Under the pieces are notes generated by a model. That model saw only the letters and a list, made by a program, of their open reading frames with translations. It made no database searches and was not told where the DNA came from. DNA of 64,000 bases from Symploca sp. SIO2C1. GTDB taxonomy: Bacteria; Cyanobacteriota; Cyanobacteriia; Cyanobacteriales; Coleofasciculaceae. The stretch lies in the NCBI GenBank assembly GCA_010692635.1, contig JAAHGL010000005.1:20130-84129 (forward strand). The letters run 5' to 3'. Shown in pieces: positions 51,131-58,451 of the stretch; the stretch's first letter is position 1, and the number at the start of each line of letters is the position of its first letter. Both the position numbers and the translations under genes were made by a program.

Positions 51131-52378
51131 ATGATTAAAATCCTTCACTTATCTGATATCCACATGGGTAGTGGTTTTTCCCACGGTCAGATTAACCCAA
51201 CCAATGGTTTGAACACACGATTAGAGGATTTTGTCAATACCCTATCTAAATGTATTGACCGCGCTATCTCAGAACCGGTCGATTTGGTTATCTTTGGGGG
51301 TGATGCTTTTCCCGACGCCACACCAGCTCCCTATGTACAAGAAGCTTTTGCAGGGCAGTTTCGCCGCTTAGTAGATGCAGATATTCCTACAGTTCTGTTA
51401 GTAGGAAATCATGACCAGCACTCTCAAGGTCATGGGGGAGCTAGTTTATGTATTTATCGTACCTTAGGAGTGCCTGGATTTATCGTCGGTGACAGCATCG
51501 ACACTCACCATATCCAAACCCGCAATGGTTCAGTACAGGTAATTACCCTTCCTTGGCTAACTCACTCTACCCTACTGACTCGCCCGGAAACCGAAGGTTT
51601 AGCCCTAGCAGAGGTTAATGAGTTACTCATCTCACGGCTTAACCCAGTATTAGAAGGAGAAATCCGCCGACTTGATCCAGAAGTACCAACTATCCTCTTG
51701 GCTCACCTTATGGCAGACCGAGCTAACTATGGAGCTGAGCGCTTTCTGGCTGTGGGAAAGGGTTTCACAATTCCCCTTTCTCTACTAGCGCGACCCTGCT
51801 TCGATTATGTAGCCTTAGGTCATGTCCATAAGCACCAGAATCTCAATGAGTCTAATGACCCGCCAGTAATTTACCCTGGCAGTATCGAACGGGTAGACTT
51901 TAGTGAGGAAAAAGAGGATAAAGGTTATGTGTTGATTGAGTTAGAAAAAGGTCGTGTTGAATGGGAGTTTTGTCCTTTGTCGGTGCGATCTTTCTGCACT
52001 ATTGAAGTAAATCTTTCAGAGGAGGTTGAACCCCAGAAATCTCTACTCAAAGCAATCAAAAGAAAGGAGATTAAAGATGCTGTAGTGCGGCTGATTTACA
52101 AGCTACGTTCTGAGCAGTTGGACTTAATTGATAACACTGCGGTACATCAGGCATTGAGTGAAGCACACAACTACACAATTCGTCCAGAACTAATCAGTCA
52201 GCTAGCGCGTCCTCGTTTACCAGAGCTTGGTGTTGGTAGTAGTATTGATCCAATAGAGGCGCTGAAAACTTATTTGAACAATCGGGAAGACCTCAGAGAT
52301 ATTTCCGCCGACATGATGGAAGCGGCACAATGCCTCCTTGCCGATAAGGATGATGACTTGTTAGGGCTTGCTGAATAA
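51131..52378 (+). CDS. sbcD: SbcD/Mre11-like DNA repair nuclease subunit
   Basis: SbcD with SbcC processes hairpins and double-strand ends. The 415-residue metallophosphoesterase has the five metal-ligand blocks: LHLSDIHMGS, VIFGGDAFPD, LLVGNHDQHS, PTILLAHLMAD and VALGHVHKHQ. A C-terminal capping part follows. Start ATG 51131. The last residues (LLGLAE) and the stop lie in a dispersed repeat end (TTAGGGCTTGCTGAATAAGT). No sbcC is adjacent. Confidence 0.92.
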   Translation: MIKILHLSDIHMGSGFSHGQINPTNGLNTRLEDFVNTLSKCIDRAISEPVDLVIFGGDAFPDATPAPYVQEAFAGQFRRLVDADIPTVLLVGNHDQHSQGHGGASLCIYRTLGVPGFIVGDSIDTHHIQTRNGSVQVITLPWLTHSTLLTRPETEGLALAEVNELLISRLNPVLEGEIRRLDPEVPTILLAHLMADRANYGAERFLAVGKGFTIPLSLLARPCFDYVALGHVHKHQNLNESNDPPVIYPGSIERVDFSEEKEDKGYVLIELEKGRVEWEFCPLSVRSFCTIEVNLSEEVEPQKSLLKAIKRKEIKDAVVRLIYKLRSEQLDLIDNTAVHQALSEAHNYTIRPELISQLARPRLPELGVGSSIDPIEALKTYLNNREDLRDISADMMEAAQCLLADKDDDLLGLAE

Positions 52379-52634
52379 GTAACAAGTAACAAGTAAAAAG
52401 TAACAAGTAAGAAGGAATGAAGCATTTATCCTCGTTTTGAGCACTTCCATTCCCCAAGGTTACTCAGGGATTTCCCATGAAAGTGCAAGGAAAATAAGCT
52501 TCTATAGACAATTTCCTTGTACCATCGTAGGGAAACACCCGCTTAAATTCCGAATATGAGGTAAAAGTAAGCATATTTTTAAGAGCTACTTTCACTTCAA
52601 TTAATTGCCTCAAAGAGTTGTGCAGCAAGCGATA
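52379..52634. other. Repeat-filled gap after sbcD
   Basis: AAGTAAC heptamers (about 52379-52411) are followed by a short inverted pair (GTGCAAGGAAA and TTTCCTTGTAC, about 52481-52520) shared with the repeats at 54818 and 55034. There is no gene. Confidence 0.6.
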
Positions 52635-52781
52635 TTGGGAATTGGGAATTGGGAATTGGGAATTGGGAATTGGGAATTGGGAATTGGGAATTGGGAATTG
52701 GGAATTGGGAATTGGGAATTGGGAATTGGGAATTGGGAATTGGGAATTGGGAATTGGGAATCGGGAATTGGGAATCGGGAA
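52635..52781. repeat. TTGGGAA heptamer array (21 units)
   Basis: Twenty-one tandem units, nearly all TTGGGAA with two TCGGGAA variants near the right end. Both strands are open for 60+ codons in more than one frame because the 7-bp unit cycles frames without a stop. Confidence 0.95.
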
Positions 52782-52790
52782 TTGCCAAGT

Positions 52791-52873
52791 AGCCATTAGC
52801 AATTAACCATTAGCCATTAGCCATTAGCCATTAGCCATTAGCCATTAGCCATTAGCCATTAGCCATTAGCATT
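52791..52873. repeat. TTAGCCA heptamer array
   Basis: About eleven TTAGCCA units with a few variants follow the TTGGGAA array and end about 37 bp before the CRR7 start codon. Confidence 0.92.
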
Positions 52874-52910
52874 AAACTTGAACATAGCAAACCTAAGCCA
52901 AGAATTAACC

Positions 52911-53168
52911 ATGCCAGACCCCATCATGTTTCAAGAGGATGCCTATGTGGTTCTCGAAACTAACCAACCAGAAGTCTTTCTGACAGCAGCCGAGCTACTC
53001 GAAAAACTAAAGGTAATCTTAGCAGCTCGGCAAGAGGATTTGCCTAGAGAATTACAACATTTGACTTCTGTAGAGGAGCAAGCTCGGTACTTGATGGAAA
53101 ATTCCTGCGAGTTAGATGTTGATCCTGGAGAGTATTTACAGTGGTACGTTGTTCGGCTAGAAAAGTAG
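52911..53168 (+). CDS. CRR7-family (chlororespiratory reduction 7) protein
   Basis: An 85-residue protein, MPDPIMFQEDAYVVLETNQP, then ELLEKLKVILAARQEDLPRE, EEQARYLMENSCELDVDPGE and YLQWYVVRLEK. In plants CRR7 is a stromal factor needed for assembly of the chloroplast NDH complex, and cyanobacterial relatives are probably linked to NDH-1. ATG 52911 is used rather than an upstream TTG (52878). A family 3 MITE starts one base after the stop. ndhH is at the far left of the window, not close. Confidence 0.8.
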   Translation: MPDPIMFQEDAYVVLETNQPEVFLTAAELLEKLKVILAARQEDLPRELQHLTSVEEQARYLMENSCELDVDPGEYLQWYVVRLEK

Positions 53169-53282
53169 ATACAGCGTTTTTCATTTATATGAGGTACAAA
53201 GAGCCTGGTTTTTGGGAATTGGGAATGGGGAATTGGGAATTGGGAATAGGATCTGTACCTCACTAGACTAAGAAATGCTGTA
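53169..53282. mobile_element. MITE family 3 (TA-flanked), copy 3
   Basis: TACAGCGTTTTTCATTTATA, TGAGGTACAAAGAGCC and, at the right end, GGATCTGTACCTCACT and AGAAATGCTGTA form imperfect inverted repeats of about 35 bp. The interior holds TTGGGAA heptamers. Confidence 0.78.
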
Positions 53283-53285
53283 CTT

Positions 53286-53355
53286 AGTAACGCTGCGCGG
53301 AATTAAGAATTCAGAATTCAGAATTCAGAATGCTTATAGAGTAAGGATTCTATCG
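53286..53355 (+). repeat. CCGCTGCGCGGAATT repeat, copy 2
   Basis: ACGCTGCGCGGAATTAAGAA, TTCAGAA heptamers, then GAATGCTTATAGAGTAAGGA and TTCTATCG match 42087-42153. Confidence 0.86.
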
Positions 53356-53437
53356 CTCTCTTTCCTAGTGGGTTATTTTCGCCGCGCTGCACTCAGCCGT
53401 AGTTAAATACTAGATAGATAGCTTAGGTATAAAGAAC

Positions 53438-54724
53438 TTGATCGAAGCCCAAGAATTCGTAGAAGCAGCAAGTAAGAAAGGATTTGGGTGGTACACTGGT
53501 GTCCCCTGTTCCTTCCTCACTCCGTTTATTAACTACGTAATCGATGATAATCAACTCACCTACATATCATCGGCAAATGAAGGGGATGCTCTAGCTACTG
53601 CTGCTGGTGCGGTAATTGGTGGCAAGCGAGCCGTGGTAATGATGCAGAACTCTGGTTTAGGTAATGCTATTAATCCCCTTACTTCCCTCGCCCATATATT
53701 TCGTATACCACTCCTGATAATCTGTACCTTGCGGGGTGATCCGAATCTCCAAGATGAGCCACAACACCAACTGATGGGGCAGATTACAGGTAAACTGTTG
53801 GAAACGATGAAAGTGCCTTGGGAATTCTTTCCTACAGAAACGGCAGAGCTCGAACCGGTTCTCCAACGAGTAGAAGACTATTTTAAAAGAGAAAATCGAC
53901 CTTATGCCTTGATTATGCGCAAGGGAACTGTTGCTCCCTACACCCTCAGTAACAAGGAGCAAGGGGAGGTAAGGGGTGAACGAAAAAACAGTTGGGGAAA
54001 AGAGTCAGTAGACACGGAGACGCGAGACGCACCAGACGCGGAGAATGAAAATGCCACCCAAAATTTTGCTCACCCGGAGGTAAGTAACAATATTAGTACT
54101 GTAGATGCTCAGCACAACTTTTTTCAGAGCCACGGTAAAGAGCGCATCAGCCGTAATGGGGCATTAAGTCGGATTGTTGAGCTAACTGAACCAGAAAATA
54201 CGGTAGTAATTGCCACTACTGGATACACTGGACGGGAACTGTTTGCTTTAAGCGATCGCAACAATCATCTATATATGGTAGGTTCGATGGGATGTGCTTC
54301 ATCTTTAGGACTAGGACTTGCTCTGGCTCGTCGAGATCTTCAGGTAGTTGTGCTCGATGGGGATGGTGCAGCTCTTATGCGTATGGGTAACTTTGCTACT
54401 ATCGGTGCTTATGGAGGTTCCAACCTCACCCATATTCTCCTGGATAACGAAGTCCACGATTCCACCGGCGCTCAAGCTACTGTTTCAGCTGGGGTTTCTT
54501 TTGCTAAAATTGCCCAAGCCTGTGGTTATGCTCCTACTTTAGAAGGGGATGACTGCTCTTTGCTAGATGCTCTATTGGCTGCCGACTCCAACCAAAAGCC
54601 AAAATTTGGTCATCTGAAGATCCGCTCCGGAAAACCCAAAAACCTGCCCCGACCTAGCTTATCACCTGAAAAGGTTTTGCAACGCCTAATGATTCATATT
54701 GGTTCTAGGATGGCTAATGGCTAA
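53438..54724 (+). CDS. ppd: Phosphonopyruvate decarboxylase-like enzyme, with in-frame MITE
   Basis: A ThDP enzyme that would decarboxylate phosphonopyruvate to phosphonoacetaldehyde, the step that pulls phosphonate synthesis forward. The N-terminal PYR domain has GWYTGVPCSFLTPFINYVID, SSANEGDALATAAGAVIGGK, MMQNSGLGNAINPLTSL and DEPQHQLMGQITGKLLET. The C-terminal PP domain has MGCASSLGLGLALARRDLQV and the ThDP motif GDGAALMRMGNF...LLDN. Residues about 179-213 are encoded by a complete MITE in the interdomain linker, so the enzyme may still fold. A sulfopyruvate decarboxylase role is possible. Start is TTG 53438, without a visible Shine-Dalgarno. The C-terminal RMANG and stop lie in a heptamer array. 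Confidence 0.88.
   Translation: MIEAQEFVEAASKKGFGWYTGVPCSFLTPFINYVIDDNQLTYISSANEGDALATAAGAVIGGKRAVVMMQNSGLGNAINPLTSLAHIFRIPLLIICTLRGDPNLQDEPQHQLMGQITGKLLETMKVPWEFFPTETAELEPVLQRVEDYFKRENRPYALIMRKGTVAPYTLSNKEQGEVRGERKNSWGKESVDTETRDAPDAENENATQNFAHPEVSNNISTVDAQHNFFQSHGKERISRNGALSRIVELTEPENTVVIATTGYTGRELFALSDRNNHLYMVGSMGCASSLGLGLALARRDLQVVVLDGDGAALMRMGNFATIGAYGGSNLTHILLDNEVHDSTGAQATVSAGVSFAKIAQACGYAPTLEGDDCSLLDALLAADSNQKPKFGHLKIRSGKPKNLPRPSLSPEKVLQRLMIHIGSRMANG
53974..54075 (+). mobile_element. MITE family 1, copy 4 (102 bp), in frame within ppd
   Basis: The termini GGGTGAACGAAAAAACAG and AAATTTTGCTCACCC, interior GACGCGAGACGC-type repeats, and the 9-bp direct repeat GGAGGTAAG (53965-53973 and 54076-54084). 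The insert plus duplication adds 111 bp, exactly 37 codons, and contains no stop in the gene's frame. Confidence 0.95.
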
Positions 54725-54794
54725 TGGTTAATTGCTAATTGCTAATTGCTAATTGCTAATTGCTAATTGCTAATTGCTAATTGCTAATTGCTAA
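54711..54794. repeat. TGGCTAA / TTGCTAA heptamer array
   Basis: Twelve tandem heptamers, starting inside the last codons of ppd and giving the stop TAA at 54722-54724. Confidence 0.93.
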
Positions 54795-54817
54795 TTGTTG
54801 GTCTTACATTAAGCATT

Positions 54818-55219
54818 ATTTAGGGTTTGCTGTATAAGTGTGGAAGCTATGCCAGAAAAGGCTTTCAATCATTTTTTTCGAGCCCAAGTGCAAGGAAATG
54901 GTATCTTTTAGTTCAAAAACCTTGCACCACTTGTGGACAATCCTTAACACCTACCACCTCTTTACCTCACCTAACACCTAACACCTAACACCTATGGAAC
55001 CCGAAAATTACGACTTATTCAGCAAGCCCTATTTAGGGTTTGTTGCACGAGTGTGGAAGCTGTGCTTTCAGTCATTTTCAGCTTTTAAAAGTGCAAGAAA
55101 GTTGTGTCTTTTGGTTCAACATTCTTGCACTTTCACTCCTTTAATTACTCATTACTCATTACTCATTACTCATTACTTCAAAACCCTAATCAATCGACTT
55201 ATTCAGCAAGCCCTATTTA
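54818..55219. repeat. Repeat block between ppd and the transaminase gene
   Basis: Two related ~110-bp repeats (54818-54930 and 55034-55130) share TTTAGGGTTTG, GTGTGGAAGCT, CAAGTGCAAGGAAA-type and CTTGCACC blocks. A 25-bp direct repeat beginning CGACTTATTCAGCAAGCCCT flanks the second (55011-55035 and 55195-55219). TAACACC (54970-54994) and ATTACTC (55145-55177) heptamers are embedded. There is no gene. The pattern resembles worn insertion-element ends. Confidence 0.75.
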
Positions 55220-55223
55220 TTTT

Positions 55224-56294
55224 ATGATCTTACTTAATCCTGGTCCTGTCAATCTTAGCGATCGCGTGCGCAATGCCTTGTTAAGTCCGGATTTGTGCCA
55301 TCGGGAAGTAGAGTTTTCCCAACTCCAGCAAACCATCCGCGAAGGGTTACTCCAAGTCTACAACCTGAACCCTGATAACTGGGCAGCCGTACTATTAACT
55401 GGTTCTGGTACCGCAGCGATGGAAGCAATGATTACCAGTCTTATCCCCACCAACGGTAAACTACTGGTAATCGAAAACGGTGTTTATGGTGAACGCCTCT
55501 CCAAAATTGCCGACATTCACGGTATTGAATATCTAACACTCCAGCATCCTTGGGGGGCTCCAATCGAACTGAAGTCCTTAGAAACCTGCCTTGATAATCA
55601 CCAAGACATCACCCACATAGCAGTTGTTCATCATGAGACTACCACGGGTCGCCTCAATAATCTGAGCCAGCTTACCCCCATTTGTCAAGAGCGTAACATC
55701 CACCTACTAGTAGATGGTGTAAGTAGCTTCGGTGCAGAAGAACTGGATTTCGAGTCTTGGCACATCAGCGCTTGCGCCGCTACTGCCAACAAATGCTTAC
55801 ATGGTGTTCCCGGCACATCTTTTGTCATCCTGCGGCGGGATGTACTACCGTCGGTAGATACGAAAAAACGCACCTTATATCTAGATTTAGGAACCTATTG
55901 CCAAAAGCAAGATCAAGGAAGTACTCCGTTTACCCAGTCAGTACAAACATTCTATGCTTTAGCAGAGGCTCTAGCAGAACTACAAGACGCAGGTGGCTGG
56001 CAGCAACGTCAGCAACATTATAGTGAACTGATGGGTTTGGTACGTCAAGGTCTAATGGCGATGGGAATGGAGCCATTGCTTCCTGAGGGAGCTTCATCCG
56101 TCGTACTCAATGCCTTTTACCTACCACAAGGGTTGAGCTACGAAAAATTTCACGACCAACTCAAAGAAAACGGCTATGTGATTTATGCTGGTCAAGGGAA
56201 CCTGGCAAGCTCCTTATTCCGAGTATCTACTATGGGTGCGATTACTCGTACTAACATCGAAAGATTTCTCACCGTTGTACAAGATCTGCTCTAG
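55224..56294 (+). CDS. 2-aminoethylphosphonate-type aminotransferase
   Basis: A 356-residue class V PLP enzyme of the PhnW/AepZ type that interconverts phosphonoacetaldehyde and 2-aminoethylphosphonate using an amino donor. MILLNPGPVNLSDRVRNALL is the family's N-terminal signature; GSGTAAMEAMITSLIP binds PLP phosphate; HHETTTGRLNN and VDGVSSFGAEE follow; the Schiff-base lysine is K190 in ATANKCLHGVPGTSFV. I start at ATG 55224 because the signature begins there; an upstream frame is just repeat. It lies 500 bp after ppd on the same strand. Biosynthetic direction is suggested by ppd next door. Confidence 0.88.
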   Translation: MILLNPGPVNLSDRVRNALLSPDLCHREVEFSQLQQTIREGLLQVYNLNPDNWAAVLLTGSGTAAMEAMITSLIPTNGKLLVIENGVYGERLSKIADIHGIEYLTLQHPWGAPIELKSLETCLDNHQDITHIAVVHHETTTGRLNNLSQLTPICQERNIHLLVDGVSSFGAEELDFESWHISACAATANKCLHGVPGTSFVILRRDVLPSVDTKKRTLYLDLGTYCQKQDQGSTPFTQSVQTFYALAEALAELQDAGGWQQRQQHYSELMGLVRQGLMAMGMEPLLPEGASSVVLNAFYLPQGLSYEKFHDQLKENGYVIYAGQGNLASSLFRVSTMGAITRTNIERFLTVVQDLL

Positions 56295-56305
56295 TCCTTT
56301 GTCAA

Positions 56306-56340
56306 TTCCCAATTCCCAATTCCCAATTCCCAATTCCCAA
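56306..56340. repeat. TTCCCAA heptamer array
   Basis: Five perfect TTCCCAA units lie between the transaminase stop and the ligase start, 8 bp before the ATG. Confidence 0.93.
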
Positions 56341-56347
56341 TAATTAA

Positions 56348-57883
56348 ATGTTTGTCAATTCGCAAGTTGGAAATCTTACAGAGCCTCTGAGCGGCAGAAA
56401 ATGGGATCAGCAGATGATCCGGCATCAGGTTGCTCAGCGTATCACCTACTATCAGCAGCAAGGGATGAGTGCCTCAGACAGAGTCTTTGTGCATTACGGC
56501 AATCAACTTGAGTTCTTCGTTGATCTTTTGGCTATTTGGAGTCTCGGTGGCTGTGTTATACCCATAGACTCACGGCTGACAACATTTGAAGTTGAAACCT
56601 TAGCCCGTGCTGCTACACCTCGCTTCTCTTTATGGTACGGAGCTGTAGACGAATCCATAAGTGCTTGTCTTGTAGCACTAGACGTCAAGATTTTAGAAAC
56701 TTCCCATGCCTTCACAGAGGAAAGTGGTACTGAAGTGCGATCGCTTGCTGGTAGCCCACTTTTATTAGATCAAGCTGCTTTAATCTTATTTACTTCTGGA
56801 ACTACCGGTCAACCAAAAGGTGTTGTCCACACTCACCGCTCACTGCGCGCTCGTTGGCTAACCTTACAACAAAGCCTAGGCTTGGAAAAGTACCGCCGTA
56901 CTCTTTGTTTACTTCCCACCCACTTTGGTCATGGATTGATTTGTAATTGCCTCTTCCCTTGGCTCTCAGGTCAGGATCTGTTCATCGTACCACCCTTTAA
57001 ACCAGAACTGATCTTACAGCTAGGAACGCTGCTAGATGAGCATGAGATTACCTTTATGTCTTCAGTTCCCTCAGTTTGGCGTCTGGCACTGAAGATGGCA
57101 AAACCACCTCAAGCCAAAACCTTGGAACGGGTTTTTTGTGGCTCCGCACCCCTCTCCGCTTTCCTCTGGGAGGAGATACAGCAATGGACGGGAACCAAGG
57201 AAGTTATGAATTCCTACGGTATCACTGAAACCGGAAGCTGGGTAGCCGGTACTACTGTACCAGACTTCACTCCAGAAGATGGCTTAATTGGCAAACCCTG
57301 GGGAGCAGTAGTGAAAATTCTCAAAAGTGCCAGCACAGAAAATCCGCCTTGGATGCAGGAGGAATGTGCTCCTGGTGAATCGGGATATATTTGGCTTAAC
57401 ACACCAGCTTTGATGCAAGGGTATTTTGGTAGAGATGACTTAACTCGTCAGGTTGTTAGTCAAGGCTGGTTTATGACTGGGGATATCGGCTTTATTGATG
57501 ATCGTGGTTTATTATACCTCCGGGGTCGTGAGCGTGAGGAAATTAATAAGGGAGGGATGAAAGTGTATCCCGGCGATGTTGATGCCGTTATCGAAAAATT
57601 TGAGGGAGTTAACGATGTTTGCACCTTCGGGATAACCGATGATCCTCTGTATGGTCAAAATGTTGGTGTAGCCTTGGTCATCAAAGAAGCCAATAATGAG
57701 ATAATTCGTAATCTGTATGCTTGGACCAAGCAAAATTTGGCTAAATACCAGATGCCTACTCGCTGGTATTTGTTAGAGTCTATCCCCCGTACTTCTCGTG
57801 GGAAGATAAATCGGGCTAAAGTCGCCGAAACTTGCACTACTGTTACTCCCATGGATCTACGCCAGCTGTTGCAGGAAGATTGA
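56348..57883 (+). CDS. AMP-forming acyl/aryl ligase (ANL superfamily)
   Basis: A 511-residue adenylating enzyme. Core motifs: LFTSGTTGQPKGVVHTHRSL (A3), SSVPSVWRLALKM, NSYGITETGS (A5), GWFMTGDIGFIDDRGLLYLR (A7 and A8) and PRTSRGKINRAKVA (A10 lysine). The C-terminal region is complete. The gene just downstream is a stand-alone acyl carrier protein, so this ligase probably loads a carboxylic acid onto that carrier. The substrate cannot be read from the sequence. It follows a PLP transaminase and a phosphonopyruvate decarboxylase, so a phosphonate- or amino-phosphonate-linked acyl product is one idea. Confidence 0.88.
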   Translation: MFVNSQVGNLTEPLSGRKWDQQMIRHQVAQRITYYQQQGMSASDRVFVHYGNQLEFFVDLLAIWSLGGCVIPIDSRLTTFEVETLARAATPRFSLWYGAVDESISACLVALDVKILETSHAFTEESGTEVRSLAGSPLLLDQAALILFTSGTTGQPKGVVHTHRSLRARWLTLQQSLGLEKYRRTLCLLPTHFGHGLICNCLFPWLSGQDLFIVPPFKPELILQLGTLLDEHEITFMSSVPSVWRLALKMAKPPQAKTLERVFCGSAPLSAFLWEEIQQWTGTKEVMNSYGITETGSWVAGTTVPDFTPEDGLIGKPWGAVVKILKSASTENPPWMQEECAPGESGYIWLNTPALMQGYFGRDDLTRQVVSQGWFMTGDIGFIDDRGLLYLRGREREEINKGGMKVYPGDVDAVIEKFEGVNDVCTFGITDDPLYGQNVGVALVIKEANNEIIRNLYAWTKQNLAKYQMPTRWYLLESIPRTSRGKINRAKVAETCTTVTPMDLRQLLQED

Positions 57884-57926
57884 GCAGTGAGGTAGTCTAC
57901 CAAGGAAAGTTGACAAGATACTATTT

Positions 57927-58199
57927 ATGTCTTTAGATGAGCGACTTGTGGCATTTTTAGAAGAGTTAGATTGGGAAGAAAACTGTGAGTTGAAAGCAGA
58001 TACATCCCTGATAAAATCTGGTCTTTTGGATTCATTAAATTTATTTAAACTAGCTGCATGGATTCAGGAAGAAATTAGTAGTCAGATAGATTTAACAGAA
58101 TTTAACCTTGTAGAAGAGTGGGATACGATAACCGACATCTTGAAGTTTATTGAAAAGCATCAGTTTGCTTGTCAACCCTTGAAGGAGCGGGGCTTATAG
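57927..58199 (+). CDS. Stand-alone acyl/peptidyl carrier protein
   Basis: A 90-residue carrier. The phosphopantetheine attachment serine is S36 in SGLLDSLNLFKLAAWI; the first helix (DERLVAFLEELDWE) and the third (FNLVEEWDTITDILKFIEK) fit the four-helix fold. It is more acidic and less like the fatty-acid AcpP than like secondary-metabolism carriers. It sits 43 bp after the ligase gene, probably translated from the same mRNA. Its likely job is to carry the acyl group activated by the ligase. No elongating synthase is in the window. Confidence 0.88.
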   Translation: MSLDERLVAFLEELDWEENCELKADTSLIKSGLLDSLNLFKLAAWIQEEISSQIDLTEFNLVEEWDTITDILKFIEKHQFACQPLKERGL

Positions 58200-58282
58200 C
58201 GGTTGATGCTAACGAACAGAGTGAAAAAGATTTTGCTTCCTACTCCTTTACCGCACAATTTTTTGATATACTGAGTAATCAC

Positions 58283-58364
58283 GCGGATGTGGTGGAATTG
58301 GTAGACACGCACGCTTGAGGGGCGTGTGGCGTAAGCCTTGCGAGTTCGATTCTCGCCATCCGCA
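58283..58364 (+). tRNA. trnL-GAG: tRNA-Leu (anticodon GAG)
   Basis: The acceptor stem GCGGATG (58283-58289) pairs with CATCCGC (58357-58363), followed by discriminator A. The anticodon stem CACGC/GCGTG encloses TTGAGGG with anticodon GAG (58317-58319). There is a long class II variable arm (GGC-GTAA-GCC) and a T arm GCGAG-TTCGATT-CTCGC. No intron and no encoded CCA. It reads CUC and CUU codons. Confidence 0.97.
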
Positions 58365-58451
58365 TCTGGAAGCAGCGGAAAGCTCATCCCTTGTATGGGA
58401 TGCGAAAGATAGTAGTCCGCTGCTTTGTTATTACAAAATTTCGCTCACCCC

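Noticed and set aside
52464..52806. Overlapping 60-110-codon frames on both strands across the TTGGGAA array
   Set aside because: A 7-bp unit with no stop keeps several frames open at once; the products are QFPIPNS-type repeats with no start context. They are artefacts of the array.
58439..58450. A further family 1 MITE at the dacB 3' end
   Set aside because: One terminus only (TTTCGCTCACCC), with no partner end nearby. Noted as a possible relic.
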